A DNA stretch of 64,000 bases. Source: Sinotaia quadrata. Taxonomy: Eukaryota; Mollusca; Gastropoda; Architaenioglossa; Viviparidae. The translations under genes and the position numbers were made by a program. The DNA lies in contig CM054181.1 in assembly GCA_028829895.1 (NCBI GenBank), positions 50,971,759-51,035,758 on the forward strand, given 5' to 3'. Below, one piece after another: positions 1 through 14,900 of this stretch. The stretch's first letter is position 1; every line of letters begins with the position of its first letter. The notes beneath the pieces were generated by a model. The model ran no database searches and was not told the DNA's origin. It was given only the letters and a program-made list of their open reading frames with translations.

Positions 1-740
1 CTTTTTTCATTTCTTCTTCTTTTTTTTAATCTATGCATCAGTATGCAACTGTAGTATTTACATTTCAAGATGGTTTTTCATTTGCAATTATAAGGTATTT
101 TAATTATTTTTTTAAAAGATTTATTATTTATTAAAGTCAAAAGATAATGTGGTGCTGATTATTTTACACACAGAATGTGGTCATAAAGTGTTTTTATTAA
201 AGGACTGCCTTTATATTTGCATTTAGAGAGGCTGGAGGGAGGGAGAGAGAGAGAGAATCAATGCAAATTCTGCTGCTGTGAAATTAACTTTAACTGAGCA
301 GATTTCCATCTAACAGAGATTTCACTGACAAGGCTTCTAGACATTCAATCACTGTCACCAGGTCTCTTCCAGCCAGTCATTTGCACAGACATGCATGATA
401 TAATTATAATTCATTTGAACAACCAGAAAAATTTACATTGTCAAAACCAACCAAAATGCTTACTATATGTTATACTTATAACTTATGTTATGCTTACTAT
501 ATACAATATGTGTATTAGTGTATATACCTGAAACTGAAGAGAACCTTGAACAACAATAAAAGGTCAAGAAAGCATTGCATCACAGGAGCATGCAATATAT
601 GTATATATTCCTTTTCTTGCCAAATGTATGTGAGCAAACATGTAAAAAATTGTTTTTGAATGGTACATATATACACCATGCTGACACCATGGACAAGGAA
701 ATAGCTACAGTGACTTAATACTTTTAAAATTTGTAATGAA
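1..740. other. AT-rich stretch without recognisable genes
   Basis: This lies inside or beyond the left gene. It contains only short homopurine (GA-rich at about 231-256) and AT-rich tracts. No exon, RNA gene or repeat could be supported. Confidence 0.4.
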
Positions 741-744
741 CCAC

Positions 745-2285
745 ACTCTGTACTTTAACACATTCCATATCTATTTCTAAACTTAATTATTATATAGTTT
801 GTTAAATATCAACATGACATGACCTTTGGGTACTGTGCATGATGATATTTTTGTTAAGTACCAGAGTTTGAGTAAACAACTCAGGTAAAGAATGTGCTAG
901 AACTTGCTAATGCAATCCAAACCAGACCAATGGATGAAGAATATTTTTTCTGACTAATAGTCTCACAGTTGTTCATAACAATTTCATCCAGTTTTGTTGA
1001 AGAAAGTCCTATATTCTAATCACTGATTTTGACATGATTCAAGTGTGGTCATAAAGGTGATCGTTAGCTTATGGTAAGTTCATACATGTTTGTTATTGAT
1101 CTAAGATTTAAATTGGAGAATGATTTATGTGACTGAACCATTATTTCTATGTTCACTAATTTGATTATGTTGTACATTATACTTGTGAATTTTGATCAAT
1201 GCTATATTTCTTATGCTGCATGTGTATTGGGCTAATGAATATTGTTGCAGGTTTTGTAAGTTGAGAATGTGTGTAGGAGAGAAAGGAGTTTAGAGATGAA
1301 ATATGCCTGAAATTTAGCGCTGCCTTAATTTGAATTCTGCAGAAAGGAGCACACTTTTTTTAGTTTCATAACCTTGTATCTGCTTCAGACTACAGTGACT
1401 ACTGTATTCTACCAGATTCACATTGGTATCCAGCATTATGTGGGTTGCTGTAAGTTGATTCCTGTAAATTCCGTTGGAAAGCCAATACGATGGAAATTAA
1501 GTTTGAGTTTGATCTCGAGAATTCCCAAAGACTTTTTCTGAACATTCCTCATGGTGTGCTTGAGTAGCACACACAAAAGTTCTGGAACGCTCCTCGTGGA
1601 GTACTTTGTGAAAGCATCAAAGACTCAGGAACAGTTGTGTAATATGCCTAGAAAGGACCCTTCATCCAATAAGAAAGAAAGTGACTTGTTGCAAACTGTC
1701 TGATGTGAACTTGCACTAGAGACAGCCGCCATCATTGAAAATGCTATGTACATTGACTATAATTATCTCTCAAACTCCACTCTCATTTCTCTGAATGATA
1801 TCTATGAACATGATTATATATACATGTTAATTTGACTGCTGATGTCTATGCTAGGATGAACTGAACAAGTGTCTAGTGTTAATCAAACATTGTTGTGAAG
1901 TGATGTAAATGTCAATGCTCTTTTGATTATATGCATTGGTTGTATATTTAATTGTTGATTTAATAAATTTATTAACCTTCTTGCACATATATTAAAACCT
2001 TATGTTGGAGTAATAGTGGGTGGGTGGGGGTTCATTAAATATATATATAAAAGATGGAATTTTATTACTTCTTTAGTCAGAAGTTTCCAACTGCAGAAAC
2101 ATTATTATGCGACAGTAAAACTTTTACCTTATTATTGTGTAAAGAGTAGAGTTTTATGATAACCTTATAATCTGCCAAGTGAGAGACATGTTGGTCTTGT
2201 GGAAGAACTATTAATAACTATAACTTAAGATTCTCGATCACTTGTAATTAGTTATGTGTTATTAATTAATAAATAATAACCATAA
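745..2285 (+). repeat. Dispersed ~1.5 kb repeat family, copy A (longest)
   Basis: This stretch is shared with at least five other places in the window. The left part (around TATATAGTTTGTTAAA at 794) matches 22330-22380 in reverse. The middle (GTATTGGGCTAAT at 1224) matches about 47170-47190 in reverse. The right part (TATGTTGGAG near 2001, then the purine-rich GTGGGTGGG) matches 27272-27300. No open frame of useful length is present, so it appears to be a non-autonomous or long-dead element. Ends are approximate and no target duplication was found. Confidence 0.6.
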
Positions 2286-2368
2286 CAAGTGAAAGGTACC
2301 CAGAAATGTCACACTAATCAGCCTATCTTATCAGTACATAGATTCCTAAAGTTTTATTGCCTACATAC

Positions 2369-2505
2369 ATTTCTCTGAGATTCTTGTTCTCTTCTGTCAT
2401 CTCTTTCAGCAGCTGCAGTTCATCTTCATTAACCAAATAACGATGCTGCAATGGCTTTGTCACACCAGTCAACAAATACAAGTGTTCCAGACGATGTTGT
2501 ATCAT
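2369..2505 (-). CDS. Left gene, coding exon 7 (last one inside the window)
   Basis: The acceptor TATTCTACAG is supplied by the first unit of a 29-bp tandem array, and the donor is probably GTATGT after two bases of a codon. The exon encodes residues 196-240. It starts MIQHRLEHLYLL and ends in an acidic coiled-coil stretch (LKEMTEENKNLRE). No further minus-strand exon was found to the left, so the gene continues outside the window. Confidence 0.66.
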
Positions 2506-5500
2506 CTGTAGAATACACAATATTTAAACAGAATTTGTAGAATACACAATATTTAAAAAGAATCTGTAGAATACACAATATTTAAAGAGAATCTGTAGAA
2601 TACACAATATTTAAACAGAATCTGTAGAATACACAATATTTAAACAGAATCTGTACAATACACAATATTTAAACAGAATCTGTAGAATGTACAATATTTA
2701 AACTGTGTAATGATACACTAACAACATATAAACTGTCCATTCCTCATTAACAATGGAACTAAATATCTGCCTGAATTGCTCAGGGTTTGCACTGCATTCC
2801 AGCAACTTACATCTCTTCTTAGTTTTCCACAGTCACAAACATAGCACGTAAGTACTGCCTTATGCTATTCAACAATCAAAATCTCTCATGTTATTCACAA
2901 TGCTTTGGAAAGATAAAAACTCATCTCTTCCTCAAGAACTACTAGTATGCTTGTGTTGACAGTGAACAATACTATTTTTTAAGCATTTCATTTTATTATT
3001 TTACTGCACTTATTTGTGATGTCATGGTTATAAATTTGAGTTAAGTGCCTATAATTATAATTATGATTATTATTAAATAATTACATATGCACATCTAACA
3101 ATGCAAATTGAAGTAAATACAAACAGGGGTGTAGGTGGAGGAGTAAGCAATGAGATGAAAACTATAAATATGAGCAGTGAGAAGTAAACAGTAAAATGCA
3201 AACGATGAATGTGAGCAATGAGAGATAGGAGTGGTGAAATGACTGCTGTGAATGTGATCAGTGAGAGATAGGAGTGGTGAAATGACTGCTGTGAATGTGA
3301 TCAGTGAGAGGAGTGGTGAAATGACTGCTGTGAATGTGATCAGTGAGAGATAGGAGTTGTGAAATGACTGCTGTGAATGTGAGCAGTGAGATGAAAGATG
3401 TGAATCTGCCATTTCCTCAGCTGATCTCAGGTCCTCCTGTGCTGAGTGTATTTAAAAAATTCTTACAAGTTTTTCATACAACTTGGCCCCTAAATGTAAG
3501 CTATCTGCATGTACTTCATATGATACTCAATCAAAGAAGTAGAAATATTTGAATGATTTAATTTCTGAACACAATTCCTCTATCAAACAAAGCCTCAAAA
3601 TCATACGAATTATTACGGACAATATGAGACTATACCAAGAAATGCTGACAAGCTCAGAAGACAGTGACAGTTGATCATCACAATTTTCAACAACAACAAA
3701 AAAAGCAGTAAATGAGCCTATGCACTTCTCAGAGAATCTGAGCCCACCATTTCATACAAATACTTCATCACACAAATCTGGCCTGCTATTTCCTGAGTCC
3801 ACCATTTCATATACAAATACTTCATCACACAAATCTGGTCTGCCATTCCTGGGTCAACATCACACTCTGATGATGCCCCAAAAGTACTGAATGGGGAAGA
3901 GAAAGACTAATGATCACATCTGTACATGTACAGTGACAATATTCATGAGTCATAGTTAATCAAATGGGCACTGTACTAATACTTATCACAATTTTGAATA
4001 ATCATGATTTTCACTTTACACAGAAACTAACTCCTGTTTAAGAAGCAATACCAGTGTAGTTCTAATTAACTATTAAATATTATTATTATTATTATTCAGC
4101 CTCTTTCCACGACTTCTGTTTGACTGTCGGTTGTGATCCAAGGTCTCGGAATCTTACCAAGATTCTGGGAGATCCAAGGTTTTACGGAGGATGTGGGCAC
4201 TTCCGAGGAGCGCTGCTTTGAGTAGTGGAGCGATTCTGTGGTTTCCAGGGAGTTTATTCAGGTAGCCTTCCAATTCAGATGTTATGTTCCCCAAGGCTCC
4301 TATCACTATTGGTATCACTTCTGCTTTTACATTCCACAGTCTCTGGATTTCTAATCTGAGGTCTTGGTATTTTTCTATTTTTTCTCTTTCTTTTGTTTTT
4401 ATGTTTCTATCACTTGGAACAGCGACATCAATGATTGATACTGTTCTGTTGGCCTTATTGAGAACTACAATGTCTGGTCTTCGTGCAGGAATCACCCTAT
4501 CTGTTCTTATCTCGAAGTCCCACAGTATTTTGACTTCTTCTGTTTCGGTGACTGCTTCTGGTTGATGCATCCATGCTCTTTCTGGGGTTTGTATGCCATA
4601 GTTCTCACACAGATTTCTATGTATGTGTTTTGCCACTTCATTGTGTCGTTTGGTGTATTCCGTTCCAGCCAGAACTTGACATCCAGATAGTATGTGCTCT
4701 GTTGTCTCATCCATGGATTTGCAGAGTCGACATTTGGAATCATTTGAAATTTTCATGATTTTCGCTTTGTGTGCTTTGGTGTTGAGTGCTTGATCTTGTG
4801 CAGCTGTTATGAGTGCTTCTGTTTCTGCTTTCAATCCTGCCTCTTTCAACCATCTGTACGTTGATTGCTTTGTTGATATTTCGTCGGCTTGTCGTACATA
4901 CTGGCCATGCAGAGGTTTCTGGCTCCATGTATGTGCTAGTTCTTGTTTCGTTGTTTTCTTCCATGTTTCTTTGTCTGTTTCTGGGGGTTGGAATAGTCCA
5001 CTCATTTTTACTGCTTCTATCAGTGGATCATCTTTGTTGTTATACCAGATGTAGTCCACAAGGCCAATGACTTCTGCTTCAATGACATGTTTGATTTTCT
5101 TGAGTCCTCTGCCTCCCATTTTTCGAGATACATAGAGCCTGTCTACGTCTGCTTTGGGGTGTAAGGCTTTATGTATTGTGAGTAGTTTTCTTGTTTTCCT
5201 GTCCAGTTCATTTATTTCATTTGCTGTCCAATCTATGATACCTCCAGTGTAGCTTACTACAGGTATTGCGTATGCATTAAGGGCTTGTATTTTGTTCGCC
5301 CCATTTAGCTTGGACTTCAGGACTTGTCTAACACGTTTTTCATATTCTCTCTTAACTTTGGACTTCACTTCTCTCTGCATATTTTCTTGATGTTGTAGTA
5401 TCCCAAGATACTTATATCCATTTTCCATTGAAACATCGTTGATTTTTCCGATGTCGAATTGCAGGCCTTCTGTTGCTTTGACCTTGCCTTTCTGGATGAT

Positions 5501-5854
5501 AATTCGTCCACATTTCTCAAGGCCGAATTTCATGTTGATGTCCTCACTGCAGATCTTGACAGTATTGATCAGGGATGTGATGTCACGTTCATTTTTTCCG
5601 TACAGCTTGAGATCGTCCATGTACAGTAGATGGCTGATGACCTGTCCTGCTTTCATTTTGTATCCTAACCCTGTTTTCTGGATCACTTGACTGAGAGGAT
5701 TCAGTGCAATGCAGAACAGCAGTGGCGATAAGGAATCACCTTGGAAGATTCCACAATTTATTGCTATGTCTGCAATATTTGTGTTGTTGCATGTGAGGGT
5801 GGTTTTCCAGTTTTTCATTGACTCCTGAATTAGGTTCTGTATTGATGGCGCTCA

Positions 5855-5902
<48 letters not shown>

Positions 5903-8900
5903 GCTTCTTTCCACGACTTCTGTTTGACTGTCGGTTGTGATCCAAGGTCTCGGAATCTTACCAAGATTCTGGGAGATCCAAGGTTTTATGGAGGATGTGG
6001 GCACTTCCGAGGAGTGCTGCTTTGAGTAGTGGAGCAAGTCTGTGGTTTCCAGGGAGTTTATTTAGGTAGCCTTCCAATTCAGATGTTATGTTCCCCAAGG
6101 CTCCTATCACTATAGGTATCACTTCTGCTTTTACATTCCACAGTCTCTGGATTTCTAATCTGAGGTCTTGATATTTTTCTATTTTTTCTCTTTCTTTTGT
6201 TTTTATGTTTCTATCACTTGGAACAGCGACATCAATGATTGTTACTGTTCTGTTGGACTTATTGAGAACTATGATGTCTCATTGTCTGGTCTTCGTGCAG
6301 GAATCACCCGGTCTGTTCTTACCTCAAAGTCCCATAGTATTTTGACTTCCTCTGTTTCGGTGACTACTTCTGGTTGGTGCATCCATGGTGCGTGCGTGTG
6401 TGCGTGCGTGCATGTGTGTGTGCATGTATGTGCACACGTGCATGTATATATCTATTATATATATTTATATATACATGTGCACAAAGAGGGTATACACTAA
6501 ATTGCATTTACCTCTGAAGTTCTCTTCAAGGTACGACTATCTTCCACAGCCTCCATTTCACTCTGAAGACGTTGAACCTGAATGCTTTTGCTCCAAAATG
6601 GTAAATTTTTACATGTAATCCCAGTGTCCTTGTTCATTATAGACCTGCGACCAGGCTTTGATACAGAGAAACAAACCAGTTTATAAGGAAAACCTGAAGT
6701 TTGTGCAACAACTATTCTTAAGCCAGAGTTACAAGCCAAGGAAATATATTTATATTTACAGCAAATCCTTCATCTCTGAACAGCTGAGGACCAAACCTAT
6801 TTAGATAATTTAGTAGTTTCCATATCTAATAGAAGACCATATAAACATATAAACTTAAACTGGCTTCCCCTCCCCTCAGTTTTGTTTGAAAGTTTGCAAC
6901 TGAGAGATAAGCATTTCCTTAATAAATAATTAGTCTACTGCAAACTACTTTAAATACATCATTATAAATATCCAAAATGTGCTCAAAATCAAGAAGAAAT
7001 GTTATAATTCATCTATATCTGAAAAGATTTTCTTTTAATAAAATTAGATGATTAACACAGCTCAGAGATGTATGACTAATCCTTGGATTGGGGAAGGGGA
7101 GGATGTCAGAACCATATGCTTATCTAAAATCTAAAAAAGGTAAACACACACTTTTAAGACTAAAAATTTAAATTTCATAATCATCACCAAAGAAAAAAAA
7201 CAAAAGACAGAGAAATTATCAAAACTTACTGCACATGTTTTAAAATCCTGAACTGAGAGTGAATTAATTTACTGACCATATTGCTCAAGGATCGATTCCG
7301 GAAGCCTCGATTTATCAAAGGCACAGGTGAGGCATTGAGAGTCTGCTGAAAATCTCTTGTACTTCTTTGACCTTTCAGAAGCAAAGGTTTGTTGAGTTTG
7401 ACAGGCCCACTATGACAAAGCAGCAAAACAAAACTAGTATATTAAGTAAGTAACAAGGACTTTACATCAATGGTAATTACAGAAGTCATTGAATTCTGTT
7501 CTATAAGAGGAGAATTTCTCTTTCCCATCATTGCTTCTTGTTGATCAATCTTTAATAAACAACTAATTGTCTAAAATAAAGGCCTCAATAGTGAAAATTT
7601 AAAAGAGTCTTATTATTAAGAAAATAATTTCTTTTTCTTGTCTGTGGAATGGAAACTTTTAATTTTTTATTTAAATTCTTATCTGTTGCAATTTATTGCA
7701 AAACAGTAAGTTTTTTGGGGAGTGAATTAAACTTCCTGTTAGACACACAAGACTGACTGTTCATCTTTGACTGTTGCTCTACAAAATCATTGCTCATCGT
7801 GTGTGACCCACCAAAATCAACTGGAATTGAATTGCAAAAAGGAAACAATGGAAGTAACAGCCCATTCTATATCAGCTTGTGACCTTTCCAATAAGTGAAA
7901 TTTGTAAATGATGCTTTCATAGATCACACTCTTCATTAGCTCATTCCATCTTCATTGTATACTGTCTGTTAAATTCTGATATTGATAATCTATTCCCACA
8001 TCAAAGTAATTATTTATTCTTAGATCATATTCTTAGTCTTATATTTACAATATACTTATTCACTCTAATAAAGAATGTGCCCTGAAATTTGTTTTAAAAT
8101 AGGCAATGAGATAGTCTTTACTATAAACGTGAAGTACAACTGAAAGTAAACTGCTAATATGAACGATTCTTGCCAGTCTTCTGTGTCTAGTGTAACATGA
8201 CCCATTTTGTGCAAATGCTGAGTAGAGAAACGATGATTGTGAATTGATGATTTGTGATTGTGTAATACCTGCTTAGTCTAGTGTCACATGAACCATGCCG
8301 AGCCTAGATGCTTGCAATGTTTCTGCAGTTTTCAAAATATTTTACCTTTCTGCTATCTACTAAAATCAGCATGGCTTAAAATTAGCTACACTATTAAAAT
8401 GTATGCAAATTACGTATGTCATGAACTAGTACACAGAAATGGTAGCAGATTAAGTCTTTCTGATTTATACACTTATTGTTGTTAACAATGATTCCATATC
8501 ATTTATGTGTTCATTTTATATATGTATGTTTTATGTTTATATCACAAGCATTCTTATGACAATTTATTTATAATATTTTATTTACAATTTTGATAAGTGA
8601 AATTTATTTAAAAAAAGAAAGTTGTAATTTTATGTGAAATGCAGCATAAGTTGTCAACATATACATTCTTCAGAGGGAAGTTAATCATAATTTTAATTAG
8701 AACCAATCTATGTTGATAAAAATTAATGATTTTAAATGTGCTTATTTTCTCTAGCTCAATTCTGATAACATAGAGTCATAGTAATTAAATTATTTTAAAT
8801 GTCTGTTTTAAGAATTATTTCATTTTAAAACTGATAAATGTACAGTGATTCAGTCAATCTTGACAGTAAAATGAAGACTTAACAAAATCATAAAATCGTA

Positions 8901-11900
8901 TACATATTAGTAGCCTCTTAGTCATGAAAATCTTGTTGAAAGTGCATACTGAAACATAAAATACTTTCTGTATCATTATGATCTGCATAATAATAATAGA
9001 TCTTGTTGTCAATGCATCATGAAACAAAATACTTTCTGTCATCATTATGATCTACAAAATAATAATAAATTTTGTTGTAAGCATATTATGAAACATAAAA
9101 TACTTTGTGTCATCATTATGATCTACATAAATAATAATATTCTAATTGTTATAAATCCAATTCAATAGAAATATACTACTAATTTTAATCTCCAAATGAT
9201 ACATTATGTATATTTAGGAAACCCTGCTGCCATTTTATAAAAATTGCACAAATTAAAACAAATAAGCAATTATATGTAAATCCAGTACAGGTATAAATAA
9301 TTTGTTTATGTGCATTATAATCATAATAAATTTTAAATAAATAATTTAGTCTTATGTTAAACTTCAGCTAATGTTTTAAGTAGATAAAACTTAAATTTTA
9401 ACTGCAGCTACTTTACATGAAAAGATTACTACTATGGATACTTATGGCACTGTGTCCTACACCAAAATGGTGAACCTGTTAGACTATCCAGCTCTCATTG
9501 CCATTCCCTATATTTATTGGTCAGTGGTCATACAGCAGATTTACATCCCTTTAGTAAGACTAGAGAGGTTAATCTAATATGATGCACTCATTTTTTAAAG
9601 AAAACAAAAAGAATAACTTTTTTCCAGATTTTGCTTTTTATGTCTAAACAAACAGTATGTACAAAAACATTCTGACACATTTGCAAAAAGTATTAACTCA
9701 ATTTGGAAAAAATCTTTCTGTTGCAATTTTTTGCAAAGGTGAGATTTTTTTCTATATGTGCTGCTGTGCAGATAAATATAATCTATTTTGGGGAGTGAAA
9801 TTTGCAGGCATTTTTTTCAGCTGATCCTTCACATTTTTGTAAAAATTTATTGTACAATAATCTTTTTTCATTTTTCTTCATGTCAGTGGCTTGAAAAAGA
9901 CGTGATATGGGATGCTTGTGCTCTAGGAAATAATACTTTAATAGCATTTAACAATAAGTACCACAACAAGTGGAACAGCTGTTCTTAAACTGCCAAATGT
10001 AACCAGGTGTCTAGGACAATAAGTGTGTCATGTCGGTGCACTGATGTAATGTACTCTTAACTAATAAGTGCAAAGTTAATATCCCACAACTGATTGTGAA
10101 TAGCAAATGAGATCAAGATGAAGTGTTAACTTATAAGTGCAAGGCCAATATCTCACAAGTGATTGTGAAGAACAAATTAGATCATGATCACCATTAACTT
10201 ATAACTATAAGTGCAAAGCCAATATCTCACATGTGATTGTGAAGAACAAATGTGATCATGATCAGCATTCTTATAAGTGCAAGGCCAGTATCTCACAAGT
10301 GACTGAATAGAAAAAGTGCAAATTCTTTTAATTTTTTTAAGTTTTATAATTAATCATCTTTTCCATCGCAACAAAAAAATGAGAAGGCAGCTGAAGAAAC
10401 AGAAATAACAATGACTATATTAATAATCTTATAAATATAAATTATCATATCATATATAATTATCATTCAAATAAAAATATTTTAAAATAGTGTAACAGCA
10501 AGAAAAATTATATTATTTTTATATTTGTTCTTCTGAGCAAACATACAGAACACTCGTTAAAACCTGAAAGTATTGAACAGGTCAACAAAACAATTTTTCA
10601 TTAATATGAGAAGATAATGAAGAAAAAAGTGAATAATCCCATGAATACAGTGATCCTTGTTCAATGTGAGTTATCAACAATAAGTTCACTAAACGAACAT
10701 GACCAACCTTTTTAGTAATAAAGACTGTGTGATATGTTTTGGGGAATTCCATTCTCTACCCACCTACCCATCTAAAGGAAAAAGTAAAACATCATTATAA
10801 TGAAACTCAACATTATATTAAGAAACAATTAACATAATCCCATCAGAAACATTTATAAAGGATACATGACTTGGTAAAGAAACCTTTACACTTTTATTTC
10901 TTAGCACTAAGAGGTAGCCAACATGTCACTTACTGTAGGTAAAGGGATCTTTACACTTTTGTTTCTTAGCACTAAGAGGTAGCTAACATGTCACTTACTG
11001 TAGGTAAAGGGATCTTTACACTTTTGTTTCTTAGCACTAAGAGGTAGCTAATATGTCACTGTAGGTAAAGGGATCTTTACACTTTTGTTTCTTAGCACTA
11101 AGAGGTAACTAACATACCAATTAGTGCAGGTGCAGATGACATGGTTTCTTTCAGCATTACAAGGCAGTCAACATATCTCTAAGTGCAGATAAAGGTGATT
11201 TTCTGTTGCTTAGCATTGAGAGGTAGTCAACAATTCACTTAGTGCTTGTAAATATGCCTTTACATTTTACTTTTTTAGCACTAAGAGGTTGCCAACAAGT
11301 CATTTATTGCAGGTAAAGATGTCTTTACAATTTTGTTTCTTAGCACTAAGAGGTAACCAACATGTCACTTAGTGCACTATTCTTACTGATTCAACCAAAG
11401 CAGAATGAGGAGCCAAGTAATTTACTTTTGTCAATCTTTTTTGTATGCCATACTAATTTATAAAAATACAAATTTCCTATTTGTATATTTTTGTAAAGAA
11501 AAAATTACAGATAAATTATTTATCACTTTTTTCATTCAGAGCTACTACTCACAATTCATTTGTGTCACAATGCTTTATTTTTCACAATTTCTTCAATTAT
11601 TATAACTTATACAGCACTTTGTTCATCTCTGCATCTGCGAGCCCATGAAATCATCTCATGCTTTGAGATTGTCATTTAACAAAAATAAGTTTATGCAGAT
11701 AGTAACTCTAACAACTCTTGAGGAAAATTTCAGTTTGAATGTGGGGGGGGGGGGAGGGGAGAGGTAATTTACAGTGATTAAACAACTGTCCACCACCATC
11801 TAATTACTTTGCAAACCCTTTTAATATTTTCGTTCATGGGTCTCTGTTGCTTGATCCTATTTCTGGTTAAATTAAAGTGTGAATTTTCATTATATTAAGA

Positions 11901-14900
11901 GAGTTTCAGTTATTAATATTGAACTGCCATCACTGAGCTGGCTTTAATGTTTTTGAATGTTTCTAATAGATTTTTCTATGGGAACTAAAATCAGTCTAAT
12001 TATAAACCTGAGAACTTATTCACTTCATATTTCATTACTTTCCTTTCATATTTAATAATTAATTAATTATGAATTCATTTCAATAAAATACTCTTCATCA
12101 TATAAACATACCTCCATTCTCTGCCTTTGTCAATGATCCTGTTTGAACAGCTTCGGGAACTCTGAGAGGATAAACAATTAAACATTAATAAATAAAAAAT
12201 TACATCTTTTAGAACTCTGAGTCTGAGAGGATAAACAGTTTATACATTAAACTATAATAAATAAACAATTACATCCAGCTTCACCATCACAATTTCTTGC
12301 ATAATACAATTTGTTTACCAATTATTCTGCTCTTGTTTAATGCTTTCTTTAGCAACACACACACACAAATGTGCACACACACACACACACACATCACTAT
12401 TGTAATCGTTATAGAACTTAGAAGGAAATCTGGCCTTTATACACCAATTAAGGTCAATTACAATCCAATACTGCAATTTGTATCTGCTAGAACCATATAA
12501 ATAACAACAGCAGATCTAGATTATTACACTTAGTATGTGCCAATATTATGTCAGTGTGTAGAGTCCTGAATGTGTGGAGTCCTGTATTCTTTCAATATGT
12601 GGAGCCCTCCATTTTCTCTCAACATGTGGAGCCCTGTATTCTTTCAATATGTGGAGCCCTCCATTTTACAAATAGCATCTCATTTAAAAATTATAGATCA
12701 AAATATGAAAATTTATATAAAAAAATATGTGGGAGAATTCCCCATATGACAATGACAGTACATGTATATACACAGAAAACCATCAGTTAAAATGCAAGAC
12801 TCCCCATTTATAATGCCATTTTAATTAAAATGCAGTCTGATTTCATGCAGGTATATAACCATATCCCCTACATTTAACACTGAACTCCCAGGTAATGGAC
12901 CCACCAAGTATATCTGAAATGCTGTCATGACAGTGGCACTGTTGATGGTTTGCAGGTATACTGTTTACCTCTTTTAATAATATTTATATAACTTTAATTA
13001 TACTCTTTAAAATAATTTCTGCTATGTTTAATGGCATATACTAAAATTAAAAACTGCAGTACAGTGAAACAGGAAAGGAAAACAGCTTACAACTACTTAC
13101 AACTACAGTATTTAATAAATGAAAACATTGTTTCTAATGCTCATGTTAAAAGTTTAAAATATATATATATATATAGTAAAAAGACTTTTTTTAAAACCAA
13201 CATTTCAAAATGTTTCATGCAATTATATATATAAAAGTATGAATGAAATATGTCATAAGAAAAGAAAAGATAAATCAAAAATTAAAAAGCATTTTTTTCA
13301 GAAATAAATAATACATTTACAAACTTATAGAATTTTAAGTGTCAGTCTTAGGTCAGATGAAGATTTTTTTTAAAGTTATATATCAGATAAATATGTACAT
13401 TAAAAAAATAAAATGTACTGAAAATTATCCTACTCAGGTTAAACATTTAATTGTTATCATGATAATTCATGTCTAATATTAGCAAAAAAGTCATCATTGC
13501 TGCTATTTATATTTAATTCTACTCAACATGTTTATTAAAAATATTCTTATCAGATTTACAACATTAATAACATATTGATCATATAAAATAAATATAAATA
13601 TTCATTATCATCACATCAGCTTGACTTGCAGAAATAAATGCAAACCTTTGATTTTGCACTGCTTTTTGGAGTCACCTGAAAGGACAGATCTGAGTTAGCA
13701 GATTTGGCCGAGTTAGCACTCCTTTTTAATAAATTGTGTTTGGCAGAGGAGGTGCTCATGATCTCCTGAAAGATCCTGTCTGATAGTTTTGCATCTGGTG
13801 CTGTAAAATACATCAGTGAGGATTTAGTCAGCATTTGATATAGGAATTATTATATTCAAGCACTGACTGATAATTACCCATTTTATTTTTTAAAGCAAAA
13901 TGTATCACTTTCCAGTCTAACAAATATTCAGTTTGTGTGTGTCTGTATGTGCATCTGACCTGGAGGGTCCTGAATATTTTCTTTTACTACATTAATCTAC
14001 AAAGATTAACAAACAAAACAAAAATTAAATTTTCTTCCTTCTTGTGAACTTCTAGGAAGGATGAGTGGATCACTTGTATCACATGTTCATCCCCAAATGT
14101 GTCACTGATGCATATGTGGGTATGACTGATGTATGTGTAGGTATGTGTCATGTATGCATATGGTGTAAATGGATGTGGGTGGATGTTCCCCCCACCCCAA
14201 AAAAAGATAAATAAATTAAACAAAATATATTAATAATAAAATGTTAAAAGTAAACTAGATTTTTTTTAAATTAAAAATAAAACTAATGTTTTCAACTCAT
14301 ATTTTCTTATAGAAATCTGCTCTTTTTAAAAGTGTGCATTAAAGTAGAAAATATTTTGTGGGGAATCTAGATTTGGATCAGATTTTGTGTTTTCAAAATA
14401 AAATTGGGTGACTCCATTTTACTACTTAGTATGTAGTGTATATTGTTTATGTCAAACAATGATTCACTTAATGTCAGAAGCCATTTGTTGTATAAATGAC
14501 TATTCCCAGTGTTGTAACAATATAAGTTCTTCTGGGGTGAGATGTTTGTTAAATAAGTGGAATTATTTAAGATCACACTTTTGACCTCTGACACCAAATG
14601 GAAGACCACATTTTACTACATATCTTCAATTTAGTAATCCACCAAACTTTATCTTGCACATAAAGTCTGACCCAATCTAGACCTTTAAAAGAATTCAACT
14701 TTCAACTATACAGGATTTTTAAAATCTAAATTTTCAAGTTCTGTGTTCTGTAAAAGTGTATGCATTAAAAAAAACAAAATATTTCTTTATAATCCATTTT
14801 ATTTATTATAGCAAACAAAATCTTTTGATGTATCAACAACTTTCCTATGCATGCTGGTAAAACCTAAAGCTACAAGGACATGAATATTTTATGCTCATGC

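Larger units (their letters stand above)
7410..12111. other. Intron 4 of the left gene
   Basis: This 4.7 kb is AT-rich with no exon-like frame on either strand. It contains three minisatellites (8931-9140, 10061-10315, 10880-11380), listed separately, and a G-run near 11741. Nothing else could be supported. Confidence 0.55.

Noticed and set aside
2505..2703. CRISPR-like array
   Set aside because: Units are contiguous without unique spacers, and the genome is eukaryotic; it is a minisatellite.
3095..3552. Frames on both strands with repeated Ser/His/Thr-rich peptides
   Set aside because: They are translations of the 43-bp minisatellite; there is no conserved start or splice signal.
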